Below are positions 35,250-43,091 of a stretch of DNA of 64,000 bases, piece by piece. The notes below the pieces were generated by a model, which saw nothing but the letters and a program-made list of their open reading frames with translations, searched no databases and had not been told where the DNA came from. Numbering within the stretch: position 1 is the first letter of the stretch; each line of letters begins with the position of its first letter. Made by a program: the position numbers and the translations under genes. The stretch covers positions 372,001-436,000 of the forward strand of contig NZ_JAESVD010000003.1 in assembly GCF_016765635.1 (NCBI RefSeq). The letters run 5' to 3'. The DNA is from Shewanella schlegeliana (GTDB taxonomy: Bacteria; Pseudomonadota; Gammaproteobacteria; Enterobacterales; Shewanellaceae).

Positions 35250-36407
35250 TATTTAACCTGACTCATGCTGTTAACATTGTTGAAAATTAAACAATTACAC
35301 GCTAATGCATGGCAAATTCGCTTTCTTAAGAAGTCGGTACTTAAACTGAAATCGGCGCACCAAAAACACGCCGATGAAACAAGCTTGGCCACTATTTCGA
35401 AACAGAGAGCCAAAATCTCGTGATGACATGGTCAATGATGATCCCTATATCACAATGCCATTTCCCACATCCCTATGGGACAGACGCGAAAGAGCGACCG
35501 TTGACGCCATGAATACAAGTGCCATTAACGCTGGTTTGCTAGGACATTATCTTAAGGCATCTTTCTTAGTTATTGTATTGGAATGCTCATTTAAACAGTT
35601 TTTTCGCTCCGGCAGAGCCACTTGCATTATGTTGCAACTGTTCCAGACATGTTTTAACGACGTTGCTAATATGGCTTTTTTTAGTGTGGGAGATTATATT
35701 TATAAAAAATATTCTTCCGATAAAAAACAGCGCTAAATTTTATTTCCCAGTCAAATTCGTTCTATTTAGATCAGTAAATATCAACAAGGTACATAATTAT
35801 CTACTAATTCAGGAAGTCACTGTTCAAGATATGCTTAGCTAAGAGATAAATGTTACCAAACCACAGCTATTAATAGTTATACCCTAATCATGTTGCGAGC
35901 TAGTTTATTGTTTCCAATTAGTTTAAATAGTTATTTAATTTTAGTGTTCTAGTTTATGAACTATATTTCGATTTTGAATATATGCTCATCTGGTATTCCC
36001 CCTTGTACACAGCTGCAACCATTGTAATAAAAAAGCGTTAAAGGTTTTTTTTGCGTATAACCAGACCGTATTTAGTTGTGTAGTTGTAGTTGGGTTTAAG
36101 CGAGTGTACACACCTAGACTCGAACATCCATTGCTTGCTATACCTTTCTATTGCTTACATTTTTTAATTTTATTACTTAATTTTCTCGCATAATTAATTT
36201 CTTATTCATTTTAATTGTTAACGGCAACTTTAAGAAATCCTCCCCTCACTTTACTTAATTACTTTTTTTATTTAATTTGCCTTCGAATTCATGGGTATTA
36301 AGCATTACCGCTTGATATCCCCTACTTCATTTGAGAATAGCCTATCGCATTCTTGAGTGGTGGTAATGGCTTTAATAAAAAATAATAAAATGGTTTTTGG
36401 AGTAAAC
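35250..36407. other. AT-rich gene-poor interval
   Basis: 1.16 kb. The left part carries a decayed copy of the NERD-gene zinc-ribbon sequence (35287-35400). The rest is AT-rich with no supportable gene; a 120-codon frame at 35374-35736 begins inside the decayed copy and shows no domain. The last 200 bp should contain the promoter of the CpdB-like gene. Confidence 0.6.
35287..35400 (+). pseudogene. Decayed fragment of a NERD-type zinc-ribbon gene
   Basis: The sequence matches 42370-42460 of the NERD gene in two blocks: around 'AATTACACGCTAATGCATGGCAAATTCG' (parent AATTACACCCCAATGTATGGCAAATTCG) and the block CAAAAACACGCCGATGAAAC with its flanks. The stretch between is diverged and contains stops. 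Same orientation as the parent, 7 kb away. Confidence 0.78.
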
Positions 36408-38555
36408 ATGAAATTAAGTACTAAGAAGCTTTTGCTTGTTTCAAGCATAGCTGCGGCATTAGTGGGTTGTAACAGTTCATCAGATGACAACAATGTGAAC
36501 GATAGCACCATCAGCGTTCGCCTGATGGAAACCACTGACATCCACACCAACGTAATGCCATACAACTACTTTGTCAGCGAAGAAGTTAACGAAACTAAGT
36601 TACCTGAATGGGGCTTAGCGCGTACCTCTTTGGTTATCGCCGCGACACGTGATGAAGTACAAAATAGCATGCTGTTTGATAACGGTGATTTAATCCAAGG
36701 CAGCCCAATGGGCGACTATATGGCGTCACTGGGTACAGAGCACGTTAAAGACAATACTCACCCTGTTTATAAAGCAATGAACGAATTGCAGTACGACGCG
36801 GCTAACTTAGGTAACCATGAGTTTAACTATGGCCTAGATTACCTAGATGAATCACTAAAAGGGTCAAACTTCCCTTATGTAAGCGCCAACGTATGGAAAG
36901 TTGATAACTCGCTAGAAAAAGTAAGCAATGCAACTGAAGAGTGTGAAGTTCGCATTACTGAAGAGTTCTATGAGACTGCTGAACACAAATACCAGCCATA
37001 CGTGATCTTAGATCGTGAATTTAAGAGCAGTAACGGCGAGTCTTACTTAGTTAAAGTGGGTGTTATCGGCTTTACTCCACCAAATATTATGGGTTGGGAT
37101 GCATCATTACTAAAATGTAATGTCATGGTATCTGATATCAAGAAAACAGCTGAATATTATGTTCCAAAGATGAAAGCTGAAGGCGCAGACATTATTGTTG
37201 CGATTCCACACTCAGGTCTAAATGACAATGACAATGAGTTTGCTGAAAACGCCACATTACACCTTGCCTATGTTGATGACATTGATGCCATCATGTTTGG
37301 TCACGATCACCGTGAATTCCCAAATACCACAGGTGAATACGGCGAAATCAAAGGTGTCGATGCAGAGCTGGGTTTAATCAATGGCATTCCAGCAGTTATG
37401 CCTGGTTTCTGGGGCGCTAAGTTAGGTGTGATTGACTTAACCCTAACAACGAAAGATAACGGCAAAAGCTGGGACGTTGACCACACTAAGTCAACTTCAG
37501 AACTGCGTTCACTCGTACCAAATAGCTCAGACCAAATCATCGAAGACTTAGTGGCGACAGAGCACCAAGGCACGATTGATTACATGTCTACACCTATTGC
37601 AGCAATCGATGTAAACATGAACAGTTTCTTCCCACAAGTGGTACCTGATCTATCGATTCAGGTGGTTAACGAAGCGCAACTGCACCAGTTAATGAAATGG
37701 AAAACTGAAGGTGAGTTTAAAGATGCTGCTGACGACGCTATCTTCTTGTCAGTTTCAGCACCATTCAAGTCTGGCCGTAACGGTCCACAAGACTTTACTA
37801 ACATCCAAGAAGGCGAGCTAACTAACGCATCTGTTGCTGATATCTATGTGTTTGATAACAATACCCCAGCAGTGTTAAAGATGACTGGTTCAGATATGAA
37901 GAACTGGATTGAGTGGGTTAACTCAAACGCATACAACAGCCTACCTTTAGCTGATGGTGAGCGATTCCTTAATGAATCATTCCCAGGCTATAACTTTGAT
38001 GTATTCTTTGGTGGTTTCAGCCAATCAGGTGAAGGCTTACTTAAGTACACTGTTAACGTTGAAAATGAATCAAAGTACATCGACATTAATGGTTTTGAAT
38101 ATACCGAGACTGAAAATAAGCAGCTAGCTAGCCTGACTTATAACGGTGTTGAAATTGCTGATGACGCAGAAATTTATGTCATTACCAATAACTACCGTGC
38201 GTCTAACGTAAAAATGCCAGGTGTCGATAAAGCGGTACTTGTTAAAGAAGACGCGGCATTTAATAACCGTGAGTTAGTGCAATATTACCTAGAAGACTCG
38301 CTAGCAGAGAATCCAGGCGATGCGTCATTGGCATTCCCGAATGCTGAAGTGTTCCAGCTTGTAGCACCAAATACAAATAGCGTTTGGTTTACATCAGCCA
38401 CACTTGATGAAGCATTCCGTTGTGTTGACAATGGCATCACAGGTCTTTCTACAGAGCAAGAAGAAGACACTAAAGCGGGTACTGAAGGCTTTACTAAGTT
38501 CCACTTTAACTTTGACTACAACGGTGAGTTCAACTGTGCGGCTAAAGCCAAGTAG
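36408..38555 (+). CDS. CpdB-like 2',3'-cyclic-nucleotide phosphodiesterase/3'-nucleotidase lipoprotein
   Basis: A 715-residue lipoprotein (lipobox ALVGCNSS) with an N-terminal metallophosphatase domain (METTDIHTNV metal motif, 'FDNGDLIQGSPMGDY', 'NLGNHEFNYGLDYL', 'GHDHREF') and a C-terminal 5'-nucleotidase substrate domain. The METTD-H start and the GNHEFNYGLDYL motif favour the CpdB branch (2',3'-cNMP and 3'-NMP hydrolysis) over UshA. It would release nucleosides from periplasmic or external nucleotides as a phosphate and carbon source. E. coli CpdB is soluble; lipid anchoring here is a difference. The start at 36408 has a GGAG ribosome site; the frame opens 17 codons earlier. Confidence 0.9.
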   Translation: MKLSTKKLLLVSSIAAALVGCNSSSDDNNVNDSTISVRLMETTDIHTNVMPYNYFVSEEVNETKLPEWGLARTSLVIAATRDEVQNSMLFDNGDLIQGSPMGDYMASLGTEHVKDNTHPVYKAMNELQYDAANLGNHEFNYGLDYLDESLKGSNFPYVSANVWKVDNSLEKVSNATEECEVRITEEFYETAEHKYQPYVILDREFKSSNGESYLVKVGVIGFTPPNIMGWDASLLKCNVMVSDIKKTAEYYVPKMKAEGADIIVAIPHSGLNDNDNEFAENATLHLAYVDDIDAIMFGHDHREFPNTTGEYGEIKGVDAELGLINGIPAVMPGFWGAKLGVIDLTLTTKDNGKSWDVDHTKSTSELRSLVPNSSDQIIEDLVATEHQGTIDYMSTPIAAIDVNMNSFFPQVVPDLSIQVVNEAQLHQLMKWKTEGEFKDAADDAIFLSVSAPFKSGRNGPQDFTNIQEGELTNASVADIYVFDNNTPAVLKMTGSDMKNWIEWVNSNAYNSLPLADGERFLNESFPGYNFDVFFGGFSQSGEGLLKYTVNVENESKYIDINGFEYTETENKQLASLTYNGVEIADDAEIYVITNNYRASNVKMPGVDKAVLVKEDAAFNNRELVQYYLEDSLAENPGDASLAFPNAEVFQLVAPNTNSVWFTSATLDEAFRCVDNGITGLSTEQEEDTKAGTEGFTKFHFNFDYNGEFNCAAKAK

Positions 38556-38628
38556 TTAACACAAAGCAGCTAACACAAAGTTAATAAGGCGGCTTTAAAC
38601 CAAGTTAACTTAAAGTTGTAAATAAACT

Positions 38629-38661
38629 AAAACCCCTACTTAGCGATAAGTAGGGGTTTTT
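38629..38661. terminator. Bidirectional terminator
   Basis: AAAACCCCTACTTA / TAAGTAGGGGTTTTT hairpin between the convergent CpdB-like and CbpA genes. Confidence 0.9.
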
Positions 38662-38729
38662 ATATGCCGAGATTTAGGCCGATGAGAATGAGCTTATGCT
38701 CATGTACAAGATGCCTCAGCGCCAGCAAA

Positions 38730-39629
38730 TTAAAGTGTATTGACTTCCGTTAACGCTTTAAATTGTTCGAGCAATGAACGCTGCTGTTCCGTTAGATCCT
38801 GCGGGATTTCAACTTTAATTTTCACAAACAAATCACCAGTCACCCCCTTACGATCTGTAACACCTTTGCCCTTTATCTTGAACTTACGCCCCGGTTGAGT
38901 CCCAGCAGGCAGCTTAAGCTTAAAACGCTTATCCAATACGTTAACTTCAAGCTCTCCACCCAATGCCGCCAACACCATATCGACGCTAGCGGTATAAATT
39001 AGATCGTTGTTGTCACGCTCAAGAAACGCATGTTCGCGGGTTGCTATAGTCAGCAATAGATCACCCGCGGGCCCACCATTCACTCCAGCACTACCTTTGC
39101 CAGTAAAACGTATTTTTTCACCGTCTTTAATACCAGCAGGGATCTTAACCTTTATCTTTTTAGTTTCGCCATTCACTGGTAATTCAACGACTTTCTCGAC
39201 ACCTTGCAATGCATCAACAAAGTCGACAGTGAACACAAACTCACTATCTTGGCCTTTTTGGGCTCGACTATGTCCGCCTCTTGATTGAGAGAACATATCT
39301 TCAAAATCAAAGCCACCAAAGCCACGATCACGCTGACTAAATCCGCCACCAAATATGTCATTAAATCCATCTTGACTATAATGACGCCCACCTTGGCCAT
39401 TGTTTTCCAGCCCTGCATGACCAAATTGATCATATTTGCGACGCTTGTCAGCGTCGGTCAGCACTTCATACGCTTCTTTAGCATTTTTAAATTTTGCTTC
39501 TGCTGTCGCATCATCAGGGTTTTTATCGGGATGGTACTTCATCGCCAACTTTTTATAGGCTTTTTTTATCTCTTGATTGGAGGAGGCCTTGGAAACACCT
39601 AGCACGCTGTAATAATCTTGTTTAGACAT
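38730..39629 (-). CDS. cbpA: DnaJ-type co-chaperone CbpA
   Basis: A 299-residue DnaJ homologue with a J domain (about 4-70; HPD motif in 'KYHPDKNPD'), a Gly/Phe-rich region (about 75-120) and two C-terminal substrate domains, but without the zinc-finger CxxCxGxG repeats. This is the CbpA (curved-DNA-binding) layout. It stimulates DnaK ATPase and binds DNA in stationary phase in E. coli. No cbpM gene is adjacent downstream. Confidence 0.92.
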   Translation of the reverse strand: MSKQDYYSVLGVSKASSNQEIKKAYKKLAMKYHPDKNPDDATAEAKFKNAKEAYEVLTDADKRRKYDQFGHAGLENNGQGGRHYSQDGFNDIFGGGFSQRDRGFGGFDFEDMFSQSRGGHSRAQKGQDSEFVFTVDFVDALQGVEKVVELPVNGETKKIKVKIPAGIKDGEKIRFTGKGSAGVNGGPAGDLLLTIATREHAFLERDNNDLIYTASVDMVLAALGGELEVNVLDKRFKLKLPAGTQPGRKFKIKGKGVTDRKGVTGDLFVKIKVEIPQDLTEQQRSLLEQFKALTEVNTL

Positions 39630-40032
39630 GCTAAACCCTCACTACTGTATATCTCAAAAAAGGGCCATGAGTTTATCTATGGCCTAAAAATTAACAAGCT
39701 TATGGATCTATGAGCATAAGTGACTATTTAGTCCAAGCTTGTTTGGTACCGCTATTGTAATCCGAAAAAACCATTGCCACACATTAATAATCAATAATGC
39801 AAAAAGTCACCCTCAGCCATTGATGATAAATTACCCATTAACAATCAACAACATACATATAGTGCATTAGCTTAACTTGGTATTGGCTAGCCGTAGCTAT
39901 TATTCAGTAACTGCCTCCCGTTTCAAAAGACTGCCTTGATAAAAAAATGAATAATTTTAGTGGCGAATGGCTAAATTACAGACAAAGAAAGTAAGCAGCT
40001 AGATTTACGCCATTAGCACAAGGAGATATGAT
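39630..40032. other. Gene-free interval left of the cassette-like region
   Basis: About 400 bp with short AT-rich stretches. Nothing is recognised except the probable cbpA promoter at its left end. Confidence 0.45.
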
Positions 40033-40185
40033 TATTTGCAGATAAGTTTACGCAGCAAACATTTAGAATAATCAATTAATTACCAGCCAATGTATGGCAA
40101 GTTTACTCACTTAAAAGATTGGACTGCCAAGAGTGTGGTTATGGACCGCGAGTGATTTAAGAGAATAGGGAAGATTTAACCCGTT
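40033..40185 (+). pseudogene. Decayed NERD-gene 3' end, copy a
   Basis: It aligns with 42331-42412 of the NERD gene and, after a deletion, with 42507-42580 (shared GCCAAGAGTGTGGTTATGGAC-like block). One frame still reads 'LDCQECGYGPRVI' then stop, against 'LNCQECGCGQRVV' then stop in the parent. It lies directly upstream of the Imm11 gene, same orientation. Confidence 0.85.
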
Positions 40186-40227
40186 CAGGCTGTAAGATAA
40201 TGGAACCCAAAAGCTAAAGGTTAGAAC

Positions 40228-40788
40228 ATGAGTGATTATTTTTTTGCAAAAGAGAACCTGCCTACGCCCATATATGCAGTAGCTGAAGAGTATGAAAACG
40301 CGGCTTACAGCACTCGATTTACCTTTCCAAGCGCGCCGATACCTGTTTTGGCAACACATAAGCCAAAAGAAGAGTATGAGATCCCAGACATTATATTGGA
40401 GCCCGCACTCGCTATATCTAAGCGCCTTTTTGATTCACTACAATTAGAGCAAATGTATGGCACGAACTGGATACCGATAAAGCTGATTGATCAAGGCGAA
40501 CATGATTTCATGATGTTGCAATTGGCACATGAAGTCGATGTTATTTGTCATGAGCAGAGCGTTTTTAAACGATTCAAACGCGGCTATATCTCAGGTATGA
40601 AAAAGCTTGTTATTGACCCCGATAAGCTTTCACAGACTCCGCTATACAAAAGGCTCGTTTTCCGCGATAAGTCTTGGGGGTTTCACACCTTTTATCATAA
40701 AGATATCGTCAATCAAATAATGCGTCACTCACCAACGGGAATTGAGTTCGTGCCAATTGAAACCTTTAACGAGTCGTGGGCAGGCTGA
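40228..40788 (+). CDS. Imm11-family (DUF1629) immunity-like protein
   Basis: A 186-residue protein resembling the Imm11 family of polymorphic-toxin immunity proteins: 'ISKRLFDSLQLEQ', 'WIPIKLID', 'VDVICHEQSVFKRF', 'KKLVIDPDKL', 'PLYKRLVFRDKSWGFHTFYHKDIVNQIM' and 'TGIEFVPIE' follow the family order. No toxin gene is present, so it would be an orphan immunity gene or serve another role. Its stop is one base before the next start. It sits between copies a and b of a repeated NERD 3'-end sequence. Confidence 0.7.
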   Translation: MSDYFFAKENLPTPIYAVAEEYENAAYSTRFTFPSAPIPVLATHKPKEEYEIPDIILEPALAISKRLFDSLQLEQMYGTNWIPIKLIDQGEHDFMMLQLAHEVDVICHEQSVFKRFKRGYISGMKKLVIDPDKLSQTPLYKRLVFRDKSWGFHTFYHKDIVNQIMRHSPTGIEFVPIETFNESWAG

Positions 40789-40789
40789 T

Positions 40790-41263
40790 ATGTATATTCA
40801 ATTTAACCAAGACAACATCAGTGCGTTACTGCCCGAAAAAAGGCCAGCCACAGTCTTTACCAACCCAGATCTGTTTATCGTTTTTGATAAAGCGGTACGA
40901 TTTGTACTCTGGCAAGAGATTATCGACAAGCTACCCGCCCACTGGTTAGCAGACAAAGACCTATGGGATAGTGATTTCGATTTCGGCAGCGCTCCTGACG
41001 ATGAAGACGGTGAAGACACTGAGAACGAGAGTGAGTTTGATGATTATAAAACCCTAGAACTGTTACAGTTCCCAACATTGGCCGGCCTTGATGTTGATGT
41101 TGATGTTGGTGTTGGTGTTGGTATTGAAGCTGAAGAAAAGCATGCGTTTGTTTATGACACTAATCATGCTCTCTACATCAGTGAAGACTTCATCAAAGAC
41201 TTGAAGTCTGCGGGCTGTATAAACATATGGTACAACACCACGGCGCCCTTTGGACGATACTAA
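40790..41263 (+). CDS. Acidic hypothetical protein partnered with Imm11
   Basis: A 157-residue acidic protein translated from an ATG 1 bp after the Imm11 stop, so the two are coupled. It has an Asp/Glu-rich middle and a dipeptide run 'DVDVDVGVGVGI' encoded by a GATGTT/GGTGTT microsatellite (about 41088-41125), a likely slippage site. The end 'HALYISEDFIKDLKSAGCINIWYN' resembles the C-terminal part of immunity-type proteins ('sv.dflda...'). Function is unknown; possibly a second immunity protein. Confidence 0.7.
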   Translation: MYIQFNQDNISALLPEKRPATVFTNPDLFIVFDKAVRFVLWQEIIDKLPAHWLADKDLWDSDFDFGSAPDDEDGEDTENESEFDDYKTLELLQFPTLAGLDVDVDVGVGVGIEAEEKHAFVYDTNHALYISEDFIKDLKSAGCINIWYNTTAPFGRY

Positions 41264-41324
41264 TATGGTTGTGGACTGAGGGTCATTTAGGGGATAAGAA
41301 AAAGTTTACTCTGACCCCACTTTT
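41264..41324 (+). repeat. NERD 3'-end repeat, copy b
   Basis: It begins right at the stop of the Imm11-partner gene and matches 42530-42590 base for base at most positions, including TATGGTTGTGGAC, TCATTTAGGGG and GTTTACTCTGACCCCACTTTT. It separates the Imm11 pair from the NERD gene. Confidence 0.88.
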
Positions 41325-41515
41325 ATTAGCGGGAAATTGGGCTAATGAGTGATAAGTTTTATTTTGAAACCACTAAAACTCTTGCCTATGACAGCTAAAA
41401 CCTCATGTATTTTCAGTAGCTTTTTTAGTCAAACAGCAGATAAAATGTGGTTAATAATTATCAAGCTGCTAGCGCATCGTTTATAGCCAAGCAGTAGAAC
41501 GGATGCTATTGATAA
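41325..41515. other. Interval ahead of the NERD gene
   Basis: About 190 bp. It begins with a short stretch, 'AATGAGTGATAAGTTTTATTTTGAAACC', that echoes the start of the Imm11 gene (AACATGAGTGATTATTTTTTTGCAAAA), followed by stops. This may be the remnant of a second Imm11-type gene. Confidence 0.45.
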
Positions 41516-42553
41516 ATGATTCTGAAAACGAAAACCCCGCAAAATGCGCAATCAGCTCAAGCGATTGCAGGCCAGCAACAAGAGCAAAACGTGGCGTTCT
41601 TTCTACGCCGCGCCTATAAAGATCACCCACAGGTATTAGTGATCAACGACTTCAAGTTCCGCTTTAACGACGAAGTCGCCCAGATAGACCACCTCATCGT
41701 GTATAGCTACGGCTTTGTGTTGATTGAATCTAAGAGCATCAGAGGCCATGTAAAGGTCAACCAACAGGGAGAATGGACGCGCAGCCTGAGCACCTATCAA
41801 GGCAAGACTGATAAGTGGCAGGGTATGGCCTCCCCCATCAAGCAAGTTGAGTTACAGCAAGCTTTGTTACACCAACTGTTAAAGCACAATAGTGGTGAGA
41901 TTTTAGAGAAGATGTTCGGACTCAATCAAGGCTTTGGCGGTCGATGTTGGCATCATCTGTGTGCAGTATCTAGCGACGCAATCATTGATAGAAAGTCGAT
42001 GCCCAAAGCGGTATCAGACAAGCTAATAAAGTCTGAATTTCTGGTAGAAAAGCTCAACAAGGTGATGAACCTAAAGGGAAAATATTTACGTCTAGCTTAT
42101 CTTGCCGATACTCGACCTTTCTTCAATCAAGAAGAACTGGAATCAATTGGCTCGTTTCTAATCAAGCAACATATCGCCCCCAAAACAGCTGCCACAGAAA
42201 CAAGCAAAGTTGCCACAAGCGAAACTACTGTGCCACTAGCGACAACACCACTAACAAGCACGCCAATAGTAATGGCATCAGTCGCTATCACAGAGCCAGC
42301 ACAACAAGAAGAAGCCGATAAAAGCCAAATAATTCAGATAGTTTTACGCTGCAAACATTGCGGAGAATCAACGAATTACACCCCAATGTATGGCAAATTC
42401 GGCTATTACATACATTGCAAACAATGCACTAAAAACACGCCGATGAAACAAGCCTGCCCACAGTGCAGCAGCAAGAATACAAGAGTTCAAAAACAACAAG
42501 AAATTTACACCTTGAATTGCCAAGAGTGTGGTTGTGGACAGCGGGTGGTTTAG
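41516..42553 (+). CDS. NERD-domain (nuclease-related) protein with C-terminal zinc ribbons
   Basis: A 345-residue protein. Residues about 17-140 form a NERD domain of the restriction-endonuclease-like fold, with 'EVAQIDHLIVYSYGFVLIESKS' providing the D...E-x-K active site. A Thr/Ala/Pro-rich linker (about 225-265) leads to zinc-ribbon modules with pairs CKHC, CKQC, CPQC and CQECGC. NERD proteins are thought to act on DNA and are common in mobile or defence settings; no substrate is known. The 3' end (42507-42590) is the parent of the repeat family found in decayed form around the neighbouring genes. A weak GGAT ribosome site lies at 10 nt. Confidence 0.87.
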   Translation: MILKTKTPQNAQSAQAIAGQQQEQNVAFFLRRAYKDHPQVLVINDFKFRFNDEVAQIDHLIVYSYGFVLIESKSIRGHVKVNQQGEWTRSLSTYQGKTDKWQGMASPIKQVELQQALLHQLLKHNSGEILEKMFGLNQGFGGRCWHHLCAVSSDAIIDRKSMPKAVSDKLIKSEFLVEKLNKVMNLKGKYLRLAYLADTRPFFNQEELESIGSFLIKQHIAPKTAATETSKVATSETTVPLATTPLTSTPIVMASVAITEPAQQEEADKSQIIQIVLRCKHCGESTNYTPMYGKFGYYIHCKQCTKNTPMKQACPQCSSKNTRVQKQQEIYTLNCQECGCGQRVV

Positions 42554-42589
42554 GGGGCTAAGGGAAAGTTTACTCTGACCCCACTTTTT

Positions 42590-42914
42590 AAAGCTTAGTA
42601 AGAGGCTGCAAAACATGCCATTAAGGATGGGTGTCTAGGCTTGGCCTTCTAGGCTTGGCCTGCAGTAATAGTAAGGCGTATCTTCCAAGCTTATAAGCGT
42701 ACTTCTAGCGCGGGGCAAAGCAACCTCCTACTTAAGCAATAACTAAACAAACAGTTAAAGCTTAGTAAGAGGCTGCAAAACATGCCATTAAAGATGGGTG
42801 TCTTTGATTGGGCTTCTAGCGCGGGGCATAGCAACCTCCTACTTAAGTAATAACTAAATAAACAGTTAAAGCTTAGTTAGAGGCTGCAAAACATGCCATT
42901 AAAGATGGGGGTCT
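42590..42914 (+). repeat. Direct repeats after the NERD gene (three copies)
   Basis: Units begin at 42590, 42757 and 42868 with AAAGCTTAGT(A/T)AGAGGCTGC. The first spans 167 bp and the second 111 bp, both ending in an AACCTCCTACTTAAG...AACAGTT segment; the third is cut after about 47 bp and runs into NERD 3'-end copy d. The first unit has an internal insertion with a doubled TCTAGGCTTGGCCT. Non-coding. Confidence 0.88.
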
Positions 42915-42916
42915 AT

Positions 42917-43003
42917 GGTTGTGACACGCTGAATTGTTTAGAGTGTGGTTGTGCGCAGCAAGTGATTTAGAGCTTAGGGAAAGTTTGCTCTGACCCTGTT
43001 TAT
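42917..43003 (+). pseudogene. Decayed NERD-gene 3' end, copy d
   Basis: One frame reads 'CDTLNCLECGCAQQVI' then stop, matching the parent 'IYTLNCQECGCGQRVV' then stop. The following GGGAAAGTTTGCTCTGACCCTG matches the parent's downstream flank. It ends about 90 bp before the WD40/TPR gene, same orientation. Confidence 0.85.
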
Positions 43004-43091
43004 AACAACACACCCGGAGGTGGACAACAATTTTATTGTCTGTTAACAGGGCGTTAGATTTCAGTATTATCCACAACTAGCCAAGGATGCT

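Noticed and set aside
35374..35736. 120-codon plus-strand frame
   Set aside because: It begins inside a decayed NERD-gene fragment, has no ribosome site or domain, and lies in an AT-rich gene-poor stretch.
40742..40789. Upstream extension of the Imm11-partner gene
   Set aside because: It overlaps the Imm11 coding end; the ATG one base after the Imm11 stop is the better start.
42590..43003. Integron attC site array
   Set aside because: The repeats lack the paired R/L core sites with GTTRRRY/RYYYAAC ends, and no integrase is present.
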